Shown: one piece after another, positions 44,640-56,140 of the stretch | How the letters are laid out: every line of letters begins with the position of its first letter | Position numbering within the stretch: position 1 is the stretch's first letter | Assembly: GCA_037127315.1 (NCBI GenBank) | Contig: JBBBDQ010001156.1 | Span: forward strand, 2,351,001-2,415,000 | Direction of reading: 5' to 3' | Source of the DNA: Ascarosepion bandense | Taxonomy: Eukaryota > Mollusca > Cephalopoda > Sepiida > Sepiidae | Length of the DNA stretch: 64,000 bases | The notes under the pieces: model-generated | Database searches by the model: none | What the model saw: the letters and a program-made list of their open reading frames with translations, nothing else | What the model was told of the DNA's origin: nothing | Program-made: the position numbers and the translations under genes

Positions 44640-45950
44640 TTCCCAAATCGAAATAATTTAAACGTAGTTTTTTGGCCCCTCCGACTAAATATATTTTGAA
44701 CGAAATTGTATGGTTTTAACAAATATATATTAAATGCAAAAGTATGTCTTCAACTAAATATATTTCGAAAGCAGTCGTCAGCCTTCGATTACAGATAACA
44801 TGTATTGATCATTTTGTTATAAAAATGTATTGTTGGTAATTTTGTTATAAATATGTAGTGTTTGTATGTTTTCTATCAAAATATATTGCTGTTATTTTTA
44901 AAATGAAGATATATTTTTATATTTTCATTGTATTTTGTTTTAGTTTGTGTGCTATTTGTACATAGCTTGGACTCTAACAGGTGCTGCCACTTCCCGTCAC
45001 GATCGAGTTAAAAACAACACCAGTTAAGAAGTGGTTACATGATCTTCTCTAACTTTCAATAACTTGATAAGAGACCTTGCTACTGGGTGTAGTTTATGGT
45101 CTTACTCACGACTAACCTAAAGCAGCAACTAAAGAGGATATCACATGTAACTCGAAGTTGAAATAATGACATAATCAAAATTTTGACCCTCTACACTACT
45201 TCAAGAAAAAAGTTAGGAAGGAAATTTCTATCATTTACGGGAAAGAATAATAACGGTGGATTTATGAAGCAATCTTCTTAAAGAATTGATTTAAGAAGAA
45301 AATTTTATAAATTTCAACCGAAAGTAGCCTTGACCATTTCTGTAAATAATACCGAATGTTTTCTATAAGGAGGACGACGAATATCACCATCACCATTATT
45401 TTTAGATCAGATTTGACAACCTTCTTCCTTAACCGAAGATTATATGAAACTAATGCGGCAGAATCTTTTTCTAAATTCAGTATTTGCAGAGAGTTTCAGT
45501 TTTGGATTCAACGCTACCAATCAAGACCAAAGATCTAAGACTGTCCTTCTATTTAGTCATTAAACCGGGAAAGATGACCTGAAATTTTGATAAACTTTAG
45601 TAAATTATTTCGGCGCCAACCTGTGCATTCGTTCTAATTGTCCGTTTTATCTGAAAATGATTTATGTATGTATCTTCCTAAAGAATTTCGTCAAAGGGGA
45701 AACGTTCCTTTGAAGATTATTTCCGATATAACATGTGAGATTGTTAACTGGAAACATTGAACTTTTACCTTTAGATTAAGCGTGTCTAATATTTAGAATT
45801 AGATATAAAGAAAAAATTTCTTATTCTTAATGATCTTATTTATTAAGGCCTTCCATTAATTGATCTGTTTAATATATTGAATATCGCTCTAGAAATATTA
45901 TATCGTTTAATTAATATCTTAAGATAAATCTATATATATAGAGTCGGAAC
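44640..45950. other. AT-rich intergenic DNA
   Basis: The first 130 bp repeat the AT-rich motif seen before the 33-bp array. The rest has no known family; the 60-codon frame at 45356-45538 has no motif. Confidence 0.4.
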
Positions 45951-46000
45951 GAAAGTTCGTAACGTTTTTATTATAACATTTCAGTAACAAAATTTTGATC
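45951..46000. mobile_element. Possible end of another mariner, left of the 46-kb mariner
   Basis: gagtcggaacgaaagttcgt then aacgttttta looks like a mariner-type terminal repeat. catttcagtaacaa occurs on both sides (45979 and 47307) of the inner element. This suggests the inner mariner inserted into an older one, most of which is gone. Confidence 0.35.
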
Positions 46001-47276
46001 TACAGGGTGTAAACGATAAATTGGCAGTTTGAGATCTCAGACTTTAAACCTTGATAAAGAAGGGACATTTAAAAACATTTAAGATTTGCGTATGTTTATT
46101 TAACTGTTTTATTAAATACAAACATTTTATTCTATGCGTCCACCTTCTGCGTCCACAACTTGCTGAATGCGAGCCCTAAAAGCACGACAGGCCTTGACAG
46201 CTAACTCTTTCTTGATATCGCGGAATGCTCGCCTTACGGAGGACTTCGGTGAGGCCACACTGTTATGGGGGCGAGCATTAGAGACTTTCTCAACATCGCC
46301 CCATAACCAATAGTCGCAGGGGTTCAAATCTGGCGAACTAGAGGGCCAGATATTTGAGGGCACAAAAAACGGCAACTCTCTCTTCAAGAAGGTCTGCACT
46401 GTTTTTGACCCATGAGCAGGTGCAGAGTCCAGGATGAATATCATTTTGTTGGGATCGTCGTTCTTCTTAATCCAGGGTAAGAGAACTTCCTCCAGAATCT
46501 TCAGCTATTCCGCCATATTGATCTTCAGGCCAACTTCAATGAAGTGACGGGGCATGACTTTCCCATCGCTGACAATAGCTCCAAACACTATGACAGAGAC
46601 AGGGTGTTTACTCTGCATGACTGGAGGAACACAAGAAGGGTCAATGGCGTAACTCTTGAGTTTCGGCAGTTGGCGACTTCGTCTACCACGAACTTTTTCT
46701 CTCCACTAAAATGCGAACGGTACCACCATGGTGTTTCGGGTGATTGAGTAGCAAGGGGCTTCTCTCTTTACGAATGGTCTTAGATTTCGCGGTAAGAATG
46801 TTACGACATCGTTTGCAATATGACTTCATCCCAAGATCTTTCCGTACTGCATTAGAAATGGTCATTTTGGCTACATTCCGCTTTTTCGCCTGGTCAACCA
46901 TTGACTGTGATGGATTTGTTGCAATGGATCATTTCAAACCTTTTGGTGGGGATTTTATCACTTCTCGGGCTGTGAACCTTCCTTTGCATGTCTTTACCTT
47001 CCCTTAAGTTTGCTACAATACGATAAACAGTCCTAGGAGCATAGCCAGTGTCTCTGATAATGTCAGATGTCTTATGCCCGGCGCGGAACAATTCAGCAAT
47101 AACCATTCTATGGTTAAATTCTACACTGGCACTCATTTTGTTAGTATTTTTAGGTGGCTAATCTGGACTTCAGACTCTAAAGAGTACAGAAACTAACATT
47201 TCAGACTGATAATGCCGCTTTAAAAAACCTAAATTGTGGATTGAAATTACTGCCAATTTATCGTTTACCCCCTGTA
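46001..47276 (-). mobile_element. Mariner-family transposon with 28-bp terminal inverted repeats
   Basis: Ends are TACAGGGTGTAAACGATAAA.. on the left and its reverse complement on the right (..TTTATCGTTTACCCCCTGTA), differing at one position over 28 bp, with TA at both edges as mariner insertions require. The length of 1276 bp is typical. The transposase lies on the minus strand inside. It is a complete but inactive copy. Confidence 0.88.
46127..47136 (-). pseudogene. Mariner transposase, frameshifted, first catalytic Asp lost
   Basis: From the start MSASVEFNHRMVIAELF (47136) an HTH follows (TSDIIRDTGYAPRTVYRIV). A frameshift near 46900 leads to AKKRNVAKMTISNAVRKDL, a second HTH. The catalytic part reads HFSGEKKFVVDEVANCRNSR, where the usual SDEK aspartate is Gly; then MIFILDSAPAHGSKTVQTF (second Asp kept) and SSPDLNPCDYWLWG (third Asp kept). 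A stop lies near 46506. Length and order match mariner transposases of about 340 residues. Confidence 0.85.
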
Positions 47277-47549
47277 TGTTCGGAACCATTTTATGATAAT
47301 ATTTCAGTAACAAGGAGTAGACACTTGTCAAGGTGATCTATTTTTGCAAGGCAACAGTAGCAACTCTAAAGAACGATATCAAAGAGTAGATTTCTTATAC
47401 TAATGTTCACCTATGACAATGCTCTAGAACAACGGTTTGTTGAGTAAGATCTGCGATATGAATGTAAGATTGATTGATTTATTTGTTTTTAACAACCCAT
47501 TGCAGTTAATTTAAATCCAAAATATTAAGTTGCAATAATTTTGAATAAT
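47277..47549. other. Unassigned DNA
   Basis: No recognisable feature. Confidence 0.35.
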
Positions 47550-48393
47550 GATCTATATATATAAAAGACAAGATGTTTGTGTGTGTGTCAGTCTGTATGT
47601 CCTTCATACAAACCCACAATTTTTATTCGATTCTCACCAACCTTCACACAAATATTCTTTAGATTTCTGGTCAAGTCATGAGCTACTTATTTTTCTGATT
47701 TTCCCCCGACATTGTCAATCGAGACCCCGATATCCGATCAGGTCTGATCAAGATCAGGATTTCAGCCCTTTTATCGTGGTTCTTACTACAGAATTTTCAC
47801 TAACTTAGTAAAATTATAGTTTTTAGATTCAAACATTACGAGACCTTCTGAGACAACTCATGTTCTCCTATATCGGAAATCGATACCCCGATATTCTATC
47901 GCATCCGATCAAAAACCGATATTCAGCCATCAATATGGCTTATTTTTTTTTCAATTTTACTCCCGATGTATACGATAAGTTTTCATGGACTTACTTAGGT
48001 TAGGTTATCCTTGGATGACTTACTGGACTCTGATATTGGAAATCGATTACCCAATATCCTATCGTGTCCGATCAAAATCAGGTTTTCCGCCCTTTTATTT
48101 TGGTTTTTGCTTCAAGTTTTGCTCTAAGTAGGTATAATTATAGTTCTTAGTCTGTCATGATACCATTTACTCAGGGGACTTATTTAGCCGTCAAAATACA
48201 GTTTGCGACGTAAAACTTATTTGACATCGATACCGGAAATCAAAATTTGACTTACATCCATTCAATCTACGGTTATGCTTTAACTGGAAACAACTATTGC
48301 TTTTTAGTCTTTCGTGCCAATATCCAAAGAGTCTAAGCTCCAGGACCATGGATTAGTTTTAAAGCTTTCATTACACCCGAACAACGTTGGGCT
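47550..48393 (+). mobile_element. Repeat family C, longest copy
   Basis: Begins tatatataaaagacaagatg plus a GT run, contains several ..ccccgatatc.. and ..atatcggaaatcgat.. motifs, and ends acccgaacaacgttgggctctactgctagt. It is the reverse of 6630-7430. No coding domain is visible; an 86-codon frame at 47548-47808 is not conserved in the other copy. Confidence 0.65.
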
Positions 48394-48402
48394 CTACTGC
48401 TA

Positions 48403-48448
<46 letters not shown>

Positions 48449-48738
48449 TAGGTTCGATTGGTAAATTGTCGCAATTATTTTATTATTTCAAGTATTCTTT
48501 ATGCTGAGTCTGAGCTCCAGGACCATGGATTAATTTTAAAGCTTTCATTACACCCGAACAACGTTGGGCTCTACTGCTAGTATATATATATATATATATA
48601 TATATACTAGGTTCGATTGGTAAATTGTCGCAATTATTTTATTATTTCAAGTATTCTTTATGCTGAGTCTGAGCTCCAGGACCATGGATTAATTTTAAAG
48701 CTTTCATTACATCCGAACAACGTTGGGCTCTACTGCTA

Positions 48739-48794
<56 letters not shown>

Positions 48795-48930
48795 TAGGTT
48801 CGATTGGTAAATTGTCGCAATTATTTTATTATTTCAAGTATTCTTTATGCTGAGTCTGAGATCCAGGACCATGGATTAGTTTTAAAGCTTTCATTACATC
48901 CGAGCAACGCCGGGCTATACTACTAGTTTA
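48394..48930 (+). repeat. Three tandem copies of the family C terminus separated by (TA)n
   Basis: Each unit is (TA)n, then ctaggttcgattggtaaatt, about 60 bp of unique sequence, then gagtctgagctccaggacca and ..tgggctctactgctagta. Units differ mainly in the TA run length (about 42, 22 and 60 bp). The order unit-TA-unit-TA suggests unequal exchange or slippage between TA tracts. Confidence 0.85.
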
Positions 48931-48959
48931 CTGATAAAAACAACTAATTAACACATGTA

Positions 48960-49185
48960 TGGAAGGAGAACATGTGGATTCATAGCATTTTCGCGTAATT
49001 TCATAAAACGAACCCGGTTAGAATTGAGACTCGCAAGTTCGATTTTCACTTCCGAGTCGTTGTCCTTTATACTCTAGGCGAATCCAACTTTAGAGCACCT
49101 GGCATTCTCAAGTAACACCCATGCCCTGACTAGTCTTGACTTTGGGTAATTTTCGTAATCGTAAGGGAACCGGATGGATTGTAGG
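48960..49185 (-). mobile_element. Degenerate 5S-tRNA composite SINE
   Basis: Read on the minus strand, 49165-49087 resembles the second half of 5S rRNA (ccggttccc, then gactagtcagggcatgggtg, then gagaatgccaggtgctcta). It is followed by a tRNA-like module starting ggattcgcctagag and including aaaatcgaacttgcgagtc, then aaccgggttcgttttatg as in the copy at 51.1 kb. The order 5S then tRNA is the same as at 14443 and 51283, though heavily mutated. Confidence 0.6.
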
Positions 49186-50021
49186 GCTTCGGTAATGCTT
49201 GGTAAATTGGCCTTGTGTCAAACACAACCGAAGTCCACAATTTGAATATCAAAAGTTTGAAGGTCGGATGTTGAAATGTGTAAGGATAAAATATTTCGTT
49301 TATACATTAAAGTAAAGATTTATTAACCGAATATCAAAATTGTTAGAATACAAATATAAGTGAAATTTTGTTAACTAAACACTATAAGGTATTCGTGAGA
49401 AGAAAAATATTCATAGAGAAAATGCATGTAATTTTGTAGTTAAAATTGTTCAAAAAGAAATGTAAGTATTTAAAATTAAAATTTAAAGTTTAGAGTTCAT
49501 GTTTGATAGTAGCAGAATGTAAAGGCTTATATTCGTTTCCCTTTTTCGGTAGGTTGGCGACAGGTGAGAAAAAAGGTAAAACAAATAAAGAAATTGTAAT
49601 TATTGCCAATATAGTGTCCATGTTGTTGTTGTTGTTTTTTTTTTTTCTTTGGCGGCCAGGAGTGAAAACGAGGACACATTTTTCTAACAAGATTTCTCGA
49701 TTAGTCAATCTGGTAGATATAAACTAATCTACTGCTTATAAATAAAAAAACGGTGTATCTACACAAATACAAGTATCAATTAAACCAATGTTTAAACAAA
49801 TAAATTAGAAATATGTCGCAGTTTTCCCATTTCGTAAAAATTATATAAATTGTTTTTTACATTAGAATACGAAAACAGAGCAGATATGAATATTATGAAA
49901 AGACAGGAAAATATTTGTTTTAAGGTGGTATTTCGAGGTTTGTCTAACTGAGGTTTGCCTCACGGTCGAGTGGTAAAACACGTCAGATCAATTGCCGGAG
50001 ATTTTTATATTATTCAAGACG

Positions 50022-50058
<37 letters not shown>

Positions 50059-50984
50059 GATGACAATTGTCGCACATGCTGATTTAGCACCAATTTTAAT
50101 ATCGGATATTAATACGTTTGAATTAAAAACAAAATTATACTGCGCCACTATAAATGTTTTTAAGTCGATGGTTTCTTCGCTAATAGAAACAATAAGAGTT
50201 AAACTTTGGGAAAGATGAAAAGAATTTTTTGTAATGTTTTGAAATCCATTTCATTTTCTTATTTAATCAGATTCCTTCTACTGACGGAGTAAATGCTAGG
50301 ATTTCAAAGTAATTCTTTCGATTTTTCATATTACTTTAATATTCAGTTTTACTTCAATTTCGATGAACAGAGAAAAATAATTGAACGTCAGATAAAAAAA
50401 AAGGCCAGAAACAAAAAGGATTCAATTTCAGCTTCTGTCTAATTGCTTGCCAACTGGTTACAATCCGAAAATAGTGTCCGACAGATTACTAAAGATCCGG
50501 CTACTTCTTCGACGTCTCCTCTGAGAATTGTCCATGTCCGCTTCTTAGTTTAGCTACAAGAGAAACGTACAACAATCTGCAACCTGAAAATGTCATAAGT
50601 AAGATTTATTTTTCTTCTTGACTATCTTTGCAATGTTGGTTCAGTTTGGTTCAGCATACCTACACTTTTGATCTTTAAGTCAGAACAACACACTCGTCAA
50701 AAAAAGCCGACCGTTTTCAAATAACCAAAGCTCTGTTGGAACATTTCTTTGATGTCTAATATGCATCTTTCCATTGCCAGTTTCTGTTCATGATAATGAG
50801 GTTTATTGCGATATTTGCCTCGTTCAACATTTTTGAAACAGAACAAACATTATGAATGGCAAAAAACTGAGTTTATATTAAGTTAGAACGTTACGTACAG
50901 ACTGATTGATTGTTTCACGGCCTTTGAACCCTTTGCAGGTTATTATCAACTAGAAATATTTTAGATTGCAGGTCATCTTTGGAG
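49186..50984. other. 1.8 kb unassigned AT-rich DNA
   Basis: (TA)n at 50025-50054. Open frames at 49490-49727 and 49955-50218 lack recognisable domains. No LINE or SINE body is seen. Confidence 0.4.
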
Positions 50985-51283
50985 GTAATAATTATTTACT
51001 AATAATAGTTCTACTAATTAATCCATAGATGAGGGAAAAGAGGTGGATTCATACTTTTCTTAATACCTTTCGTAAGTAAATATAACGAACTTGACCAGAA
51101 TTTGAACTCGGCTCTTCGATTTCCATTTTCGAGCCAGTATCCATTACACCACCCGCACATCCAATCTTTACAGCACTTGGTATTCCCAGACTGTCTCCTA
51201 TCTAGTTACTGACCAAGTTCGACGTTGCTTAACTTTGATGATGGTACGATAAGCAGTGTTTCAACGTGTTAAAGCCGGAGACC
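50985..51283 (-). mobile_element. 5S-tRNA composite SINE, second clear copy
   Basis: On the minus strand a 5S rRNA-like module (51283-51167) reads ccggctttaacacgttgaaa, caaagttaagcaacgtcgaa, cttggtcagtaactagatag, gggaataccaagtgctgtaa. It joins within a few bases to the tRNA-like module ggatgtgcgggtggtgtaat with B-box gagttcaaattctgg, then a shortened body (tttcgtaagtaaatata, aaggtattaag). The junction is at the same place as in the 14443 copy. This supports a real composite family. Confidence 0.8.
51167..51283 (-). rRNA. 5S rRNA-like sequence (module of composite SINE)
   Basis: Retains the 5S order with the A-box region agttaagcaacgtcg intact (closer to a functional 5S there than the 14444 copy) but with changes in the first stem and the ggatgggtgacc region (reads agataggagaca). 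Retroposed, not a working gene. Confidence 0.7.
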
Positions 51284-51660
51284 CCGTTACTCACAACTTT
51301 TTCAAATTTTCGACAATCTCTATGCCAGTGGTTCTCTAGGTTTTTCACTCAACGCACTCTTTTTCACCATAAGTCAGAAAGGCATTCTCCCAACTTTCCA
51401 TTAATGCCCGAGTCAAAAGATGTATTCCAAATAATATCTTAATTCATTTTCATATTAGTACATATAAATTTACATGAATTACTTTTATAGATGATTTTCT
51501 TCGGCTCAGGATGGGATCTAAATTCTTTAAATAAGAAACGAGAACTAGTAAAAGATTGTTCCACCCTCCCTGAAACCTTGAAATTCCCCCTGAATGTTCT
51601 ATGTCGGAAATTGCGTGTGAGTACTCCAGATAATGAAGAGACGAACATATAGATAGATAG
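51284..51660. other. Spacer ending in GATAG
   Basis: Unassigned; ends agatagatag, the target site of the gypsy element that follows. Confidence 0.4.
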
Positions 51661-51870
51661 TGATGTTGACCAGTAATGAGACCACAAAATGATAACTCGA
51701 AACATGGTGGTAAGGTTAACAACATATATTAAGACAAAAATAGATACAAGAGAAAATAGGAAAATATAAGATTGGTTTACTCGTGACAGACAGACAGACT
51801 GATTGACAGACAGACAGACTGACTGTGCTGAGCTGAGCTGAAGCCACGAGTGTGACTACCTCTCAGTTAA
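51661..51870 (-). repeat. 3' LTR of the gypsy element, shortened
   Basis: Matches 59344-59530 (cagtaatgagaccaca-aatgataactcgaaac, acatatattaagacaaaaat, agccacgagtgtgac, tctcagttaa). It has an expanded cagacagactgact stretch at 51788-51826. The last ~48 bp of the 5' LTR have no counterpart, so its U3 start is lost or replaced. Confidence 0.8.
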
Positions 51871-51981
51871 GCTCTCCCCGAAAAGCTGTTTAATATTTCT
51901 TCCGTTTTGGATCGACGATCAAAGAAGCCACAACTATTGTTTTTCTTCCAGATCGCCTCATTTCGGGTGAAGCTTGGGGTG

Positions 51982-52703
51982 CCTCGCGATCGAAACTCTC
52001 AAAGATGGTCTCTATCGGCTCTTCATCGGTCGGTGGTTATTCATTAATGTCGATTGCACGACATTTCCTCAATTGGTTCTGATGGTGCTTGTGTGTATTC
52101 TTGGGGCTTTGAATTATATATACGAGATCTCTTACTATTTGCTTTACTATGCCTACTTCCCGAAACGTCATGCTGTTCTTATAGACTTTGAACAATACTT
52201 GTTCACCACAGGAGTTACGTTTTCTTTGGGAGGGTAACCATTTTTTTTAATTTGACCTGCTTTGGAATGAGCTTATCAAATACTGATCTTATCCTTCGTG
52301 CAAACATCGTTTCTGCAAGTGAAAGTCCCGTTGACGTATTGGGGTTTGGTGTAAGAAACTGTTGCAGTGCCTTATCAGTCAAGCGCCTTATAAATGCTCG
52401 TTTTAAGGTGTCCACGAATTGATCCACTTGTTCGTTGGGCCTACAGTGACATGGAGGGGTTGTAATGTCTTTCACCTGGAACGTTTCGCAGAACTCTTTA
52501 AATTCAGCAGACGTGAACTGTTTTCGGCTATCCGTCACTATGCAATCTACTACGCCAAAACGTGCAAACAGTTCATGAAGGAAAGCTATCGTGCACTCCG
52601 TAGTGGGTCCTCTGCATCTAAGAACTTCTGGCCATTTAGTGTCGCTGTCGACAATTTTGCGGTAGTAATGGTCTTCTAATGGACCCGCAAAATCCTCTAC
52701 CAC
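51982..52703 (-). pseudogene. Gypsy integrase core and C-terminus, copy B
   Basis: Frame 52215-52703 contains VEDFAGPLEDHYYRKIVDSD, WPEVLRCRGPTTECTIAFLH, ELFARFGVVDCIVTDSRKQF (second catalytic Asp) and CRPNEQVDQFVDTLKRAF. The usual third residue Glu of the DDE triad is Asp here (QVDQF). The C-terminal domain (51982-52214) is broken by frameshifts. It is nearly identical to copy A at 54321-55045. Confidence 0.85.
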
Positions 52704-52704
52704 G

Positions 52705-54310
52705 GCTGGTCAGTCTTCGGCCACGCTTTGCACATAGCTAGTAGAGCTTTAGCTGCGAACGTGCTCCCTTTGCATGCCTCAATCATGTCAGCTATATCTC
52801 TGTCCATGATTGGCCTGTAGACGTAAGAACGCATGAGACTTTTTGTACGGTTTTTTCTAGGATGTCCCATATGAAAGTCCCACAGGATTTTCTTTTGCAA
52901 ATTTTTAGGTATCACCACTCTTATGAATCCTATGCCGTGGCTGGTCAGTCTTCAGCCACGGTTTGCACATAGCTGGTAGAGCTTTAGCTGCGAATGCGCA
53001 CCCTTTGCATGCCTCAATCATGTCAGCTATATCTCTGTCCATGATTGGCCAGTAGACGTAACAACGCATGAGATTTTTTGTACGGTTTTTTCTAGGATGT
53101 CCCATATGAAAGTCACACAGGATTTTCTTTTGCAAATTTTTAGGTATCACCACTCTTATGAATTCTATGCCATGGCTGGTCAGTCTTCAGCCACGATTTG
53201 CACATAGCTGGTAGAGCTTTAGCTGCGAATGCGCACCCTTTGCATGCCTCAATCATGTCAGCTATATCTCTGTCCATGATTGGTCAGTAGACGTAAGAAC
53301 GCATGAGATTTTTTGTACGGTTTTTTCTAGGATGTCCCATATGAAAGTCACACAGGATTTTCTTTTGCAAATTTTTAGGTATCACCACTCTTATGAATCC
53401 TATGCCGTGGCTGGTCAGTCTTCAGCCACGGTTTGCACATAGCTGGTAGAGCTTTAGCTGCGAATGCGCACCCTTTGCATGCCTCAAACATGTCAGCTAT
53501 ATCTCTGTCCATGATTGGCCAGTAGACGTAAGAACGCATGAGATTTTTTGTTCGGTTTTTTCTAGGATGTCCCATATGAAAGTCACACAGGATTTTCTTT
53601 TGCAAATTTTTAGGTATCACCACTCTTATGAATCCTATGCCGTGGCTGGTCAGTCTTCAGCCACGGTTTGCACATAACTGGTAGAGCTTTAGCTGCGAAT
53701 GCGCACCCTTTGCATGCCTCAATCATGTCAGCTATATCTCTGTCCATGACTGGCCAGTAGACGTAACAACGCATGAGACTTTTTGTACGGTTTTTTCTAG
53801 GATGTCCCGTATGAAAGTCCCACAGGATTTTCTTTTGCAAATTTTTAGGTATCACCACTCTTATGAATCCTATGCCATGGCTAGTCAGTCTTCAGCCACG
53901 GTTTGCACATAGCTGGTAGAGCTTTATCTGCGAATGCGCACCCTTTGCATGCCTCAATCATGTCAGCTATATCTCTGTCCATGATTGGCCAGTAGACGTA
54001 ACAACGCATGAGATTTTTTGTACGGTTTTTCTAGGATGTCCCATATGAAAGTCCCACAGGATTTTCTTTTGCAAATTTTTAGGTATTACCACTCTTATGA
54101 ATCCTATGCCATGGCTAGTCAGTCTTCAGCCACGGTTTGCACATAGCTGGTAGAGCTTTATCTGCGAATGCGCACCCTTTGCATGCCTCAATCATGTCAG
54201 CTATACCTCTGTCCATGATTGGCCAGTAGACGTAACAACGCATGAAACTTTTTCTACGGTTTTTTCTAGGATGTCCCATATGAAAGTCCCACAGGATTTT
54301 CTTTTGCAAA
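52705..54310 (-). repeat. Seven tandem 235-bp copies of the integrase zinc-finger segment
   Basis: The block ctggtcagtcttc-gccacg starts near 52706, 52940, 53175, 53410, 53645, 53880 and 54115. Each unit encodes VIPKNLQKKIL, FHMGHPRKNRTKSLMRCYVY, WPIMDRDIADMIEACKGCAF and LPAMCKPWLKTDQP: the HHCC zinc-binding domain (HxxH..CxxC). Since 235 is not a multiple of three, each unit shifts frame, and each ORF ends shortly inside the next unit. Units are very similar, with scattered point changes. Two more copies lie at 55045-55510. Confidence 0.95.
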
Positions 54311-54320
54311 TTTTTAGGCG

Positions 54321-55045
54321 TCTCGCAATCGAAACTCTCAAAGATGGTCTCTATCGGCTCTTCATCGGTCGGTGGTTATTCATTAATGTCGATTGCACGA
54401 CATTTCCTCAATTGGTTCTGATGGTGCTTGTGTGTATTCTTGGGGCCTTGAATTATATATACGAGATCTCTTACTCTTTGCTTTACTATGCCAACTTCCC
54501 GAAACGTCATGCTGTTCTTATAGACTTTGAACAATACTTGTTCACCACAGGAGTTACGTTTTCTTTGGGAGGGTAACCGTTTTTTTTTTTAATTTGACCT
54601 GCTTTGGAATGAGCTTATCAAATACTGATCTTATCCTTCTTGCAAACATCGTTTCTGCAAGTGAAAGTCCCGTTGACGTATTGGGGTTTGGTGTAAGAAA
54701 CTGTTGCAGTGCCTTATCAGTCAAGCGCCTTATAAATGCTCGTTTTAAGGTGTCCACGAATTGCTCCAATTGTTCGTTGGGCCTACAGTGACATGGAGGG
54801 GTTGTAATGTCTTTCACCTGGAACGTTTCGCAGAACTCTTTAAATTCAGCAGACGTGAACTGTTTTCGGCTATCCGTCACTATGCAATCTACTACGCCAA
54901 AACGTGCAAACAGTTCATGAAGGAAAGCTATCGTGCACTCCGTAGTGGGTCCTCTGCATCTAAGAACTTCTGGCCATTTAGTGTCGCTGTCGACAATTTT
55001 GCGGTAGTAATGGTCTTCTAATGGACCCGCAAAATCCTCTACCAC
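54321..55045 (-). pseudogene. Gypsy integrase core and C-terminus, copy A
   Basis: Frame 54554-55045 is almost identical to copy B, but the catalytic Glu is present (NEQLEQFVDTLKRAF). Both copies lack the usual DNG after the second Asp (DSRKQF). It is offset from copy B by about 2.34 kb. Its 3' end (54321) joins directly to the seventh zinc-finger unit, so the whole block was duplicated in tandem. Confidence 0.85.
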
Positions 55046-55510
55046 GGCTGGTCAGTCTTCGGCCACGCTTTGCACATAGCTAGTAGAGCTTTAGCTGCGA
55101 ACGTGCTCCCTTTGCATGCCTCAATCATGTCAGCTATATCTCTGTCCATGATTGGCCAGTAGACGTAACAACGCATGAGACTTTTTGTACGGTTTTTTCT
55201 AGGATGTCCCATATGAAAGTCCCACAGGATTTTCTTTTGCAAATTTTTAGGTATCACCACTCTTATGAATTCTATGCCATGGCTGGTCAGTCTTCAGCCA
55301 CGGTTTGCACATAGCTGGTAGAGCTTTAGCTGCGAATGCGCACCCTTTGCATGCCTCAATCATGTCAGCTATATGTCTGTCCATGATTGGCCAGTAGACG
55401 TAACAACGCATGAGACTTTTTGTACGGTTTTTTCTAGGATGTCCCATATGAAAGTCCCACACGATTTTCTTTTGCAAATTTTTAGGTATCACCACTCTTT
55501 CATTATACAA
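55046..55510 (-). pseudogene. Integrase zinc-finger units 8 and 9 (unit 9 probably original)
   Basis: Frame 55247-55510 starts upstream with YNERVVIPKNLQKKIVWDFH, joining normal upstream gypsy sequence, so it is likely the ancestral HHCC domain. Frame 55039-55260 repeats it. Both have FHMGHPRKNRTKSLMRCYVY and the CKGC or CKGS end; unit 8 has CKGS, losing one zinc ligand. Confidence 0.85.
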
Positions 55511-55772
55511 GAATACATCGTCACATAGCGAAAAAAAACCTCAAGCTCACTCGAGTCCTTATTGTAAATTTTGTTTTTGGTGGTACAGATAAACACGTTT
55601 TTTAGAGCCTCTCTTTTGATGTCTCCATAGTGTTACTAGAAACTCTCTCACGGTGTTCGCAATCATGTTTTTTATCTCGCAGTTCGTTCTTAAGGTTTCG
55701 ATTATCGAATCTTCGAATATTTCTTTGTTTTTGGAAGGAGTCTAGACAAAGCGTCAGCGTGGAGGACAGGTA

Positions 55773-56140
55773 CTAAATCTTAAAATTATAGTTCAGCAAT
55801 ATTGTACCCCACCGTATAAGTCTGTTCGCTGTGTACACCGGTAGTCCCTTCTCAGATCCGTATATAGTCAGCATCGGTTTGTGGTTAGTCTCTAACGCAA
55901 AATATGTGACATGTAGATATCTATGAAACTTGGTAACGGCGAAGATTATGCTTAACGCCAACTTTTTGATCTGCGAATATTGCTTTTTCCGCAGGCAGTA
56001 AAGTTCGAGACGCATGCGCGATGGGTTTCCTCGTTCCACCCGTAAAAAATGCAGGCGTCGATGCTATAAAAGCTGGCATCGCTTGCTACTATGATGTCCA
56101 ACTTTGGGCCATAGTCACTGAGAGAAAGGTCTTAAGTGAG
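55773..56140 (-). pseudogene. Gypsy RNase H domain
   Basis: Remnant of the first active-site strand around 56070-56110 (VASDASFYSIDACI), then KKQYSQIKKLALSIIFAVTK, FHRYLHVTYFALETNHKPML and GLPVYTANRLIRWGTILLNY in frame 55773-56039. These are the standard gypsy RNase H blocks (second catalytic Glu replaced by Leu in KKLALS; TNHKPM in place of TDHKPL). Inactive. Confidence 0.8.

Noticed and set aside
44134..44661. Proteins with 11-residue repeats, or a CRISPR-like array
   Set aside because: The 33-bp units are contiguous with no unique spacers, and the genome is animal; the open frames exist only because 33 is divisible by three.
52215..55021. Plus-strand ORFs opposite the integrase (for example 52419-52679 and 54271-54576)
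   Set aside because: Antisense shadows of the gypsy genes; repeated only because the integrase is duplicated.
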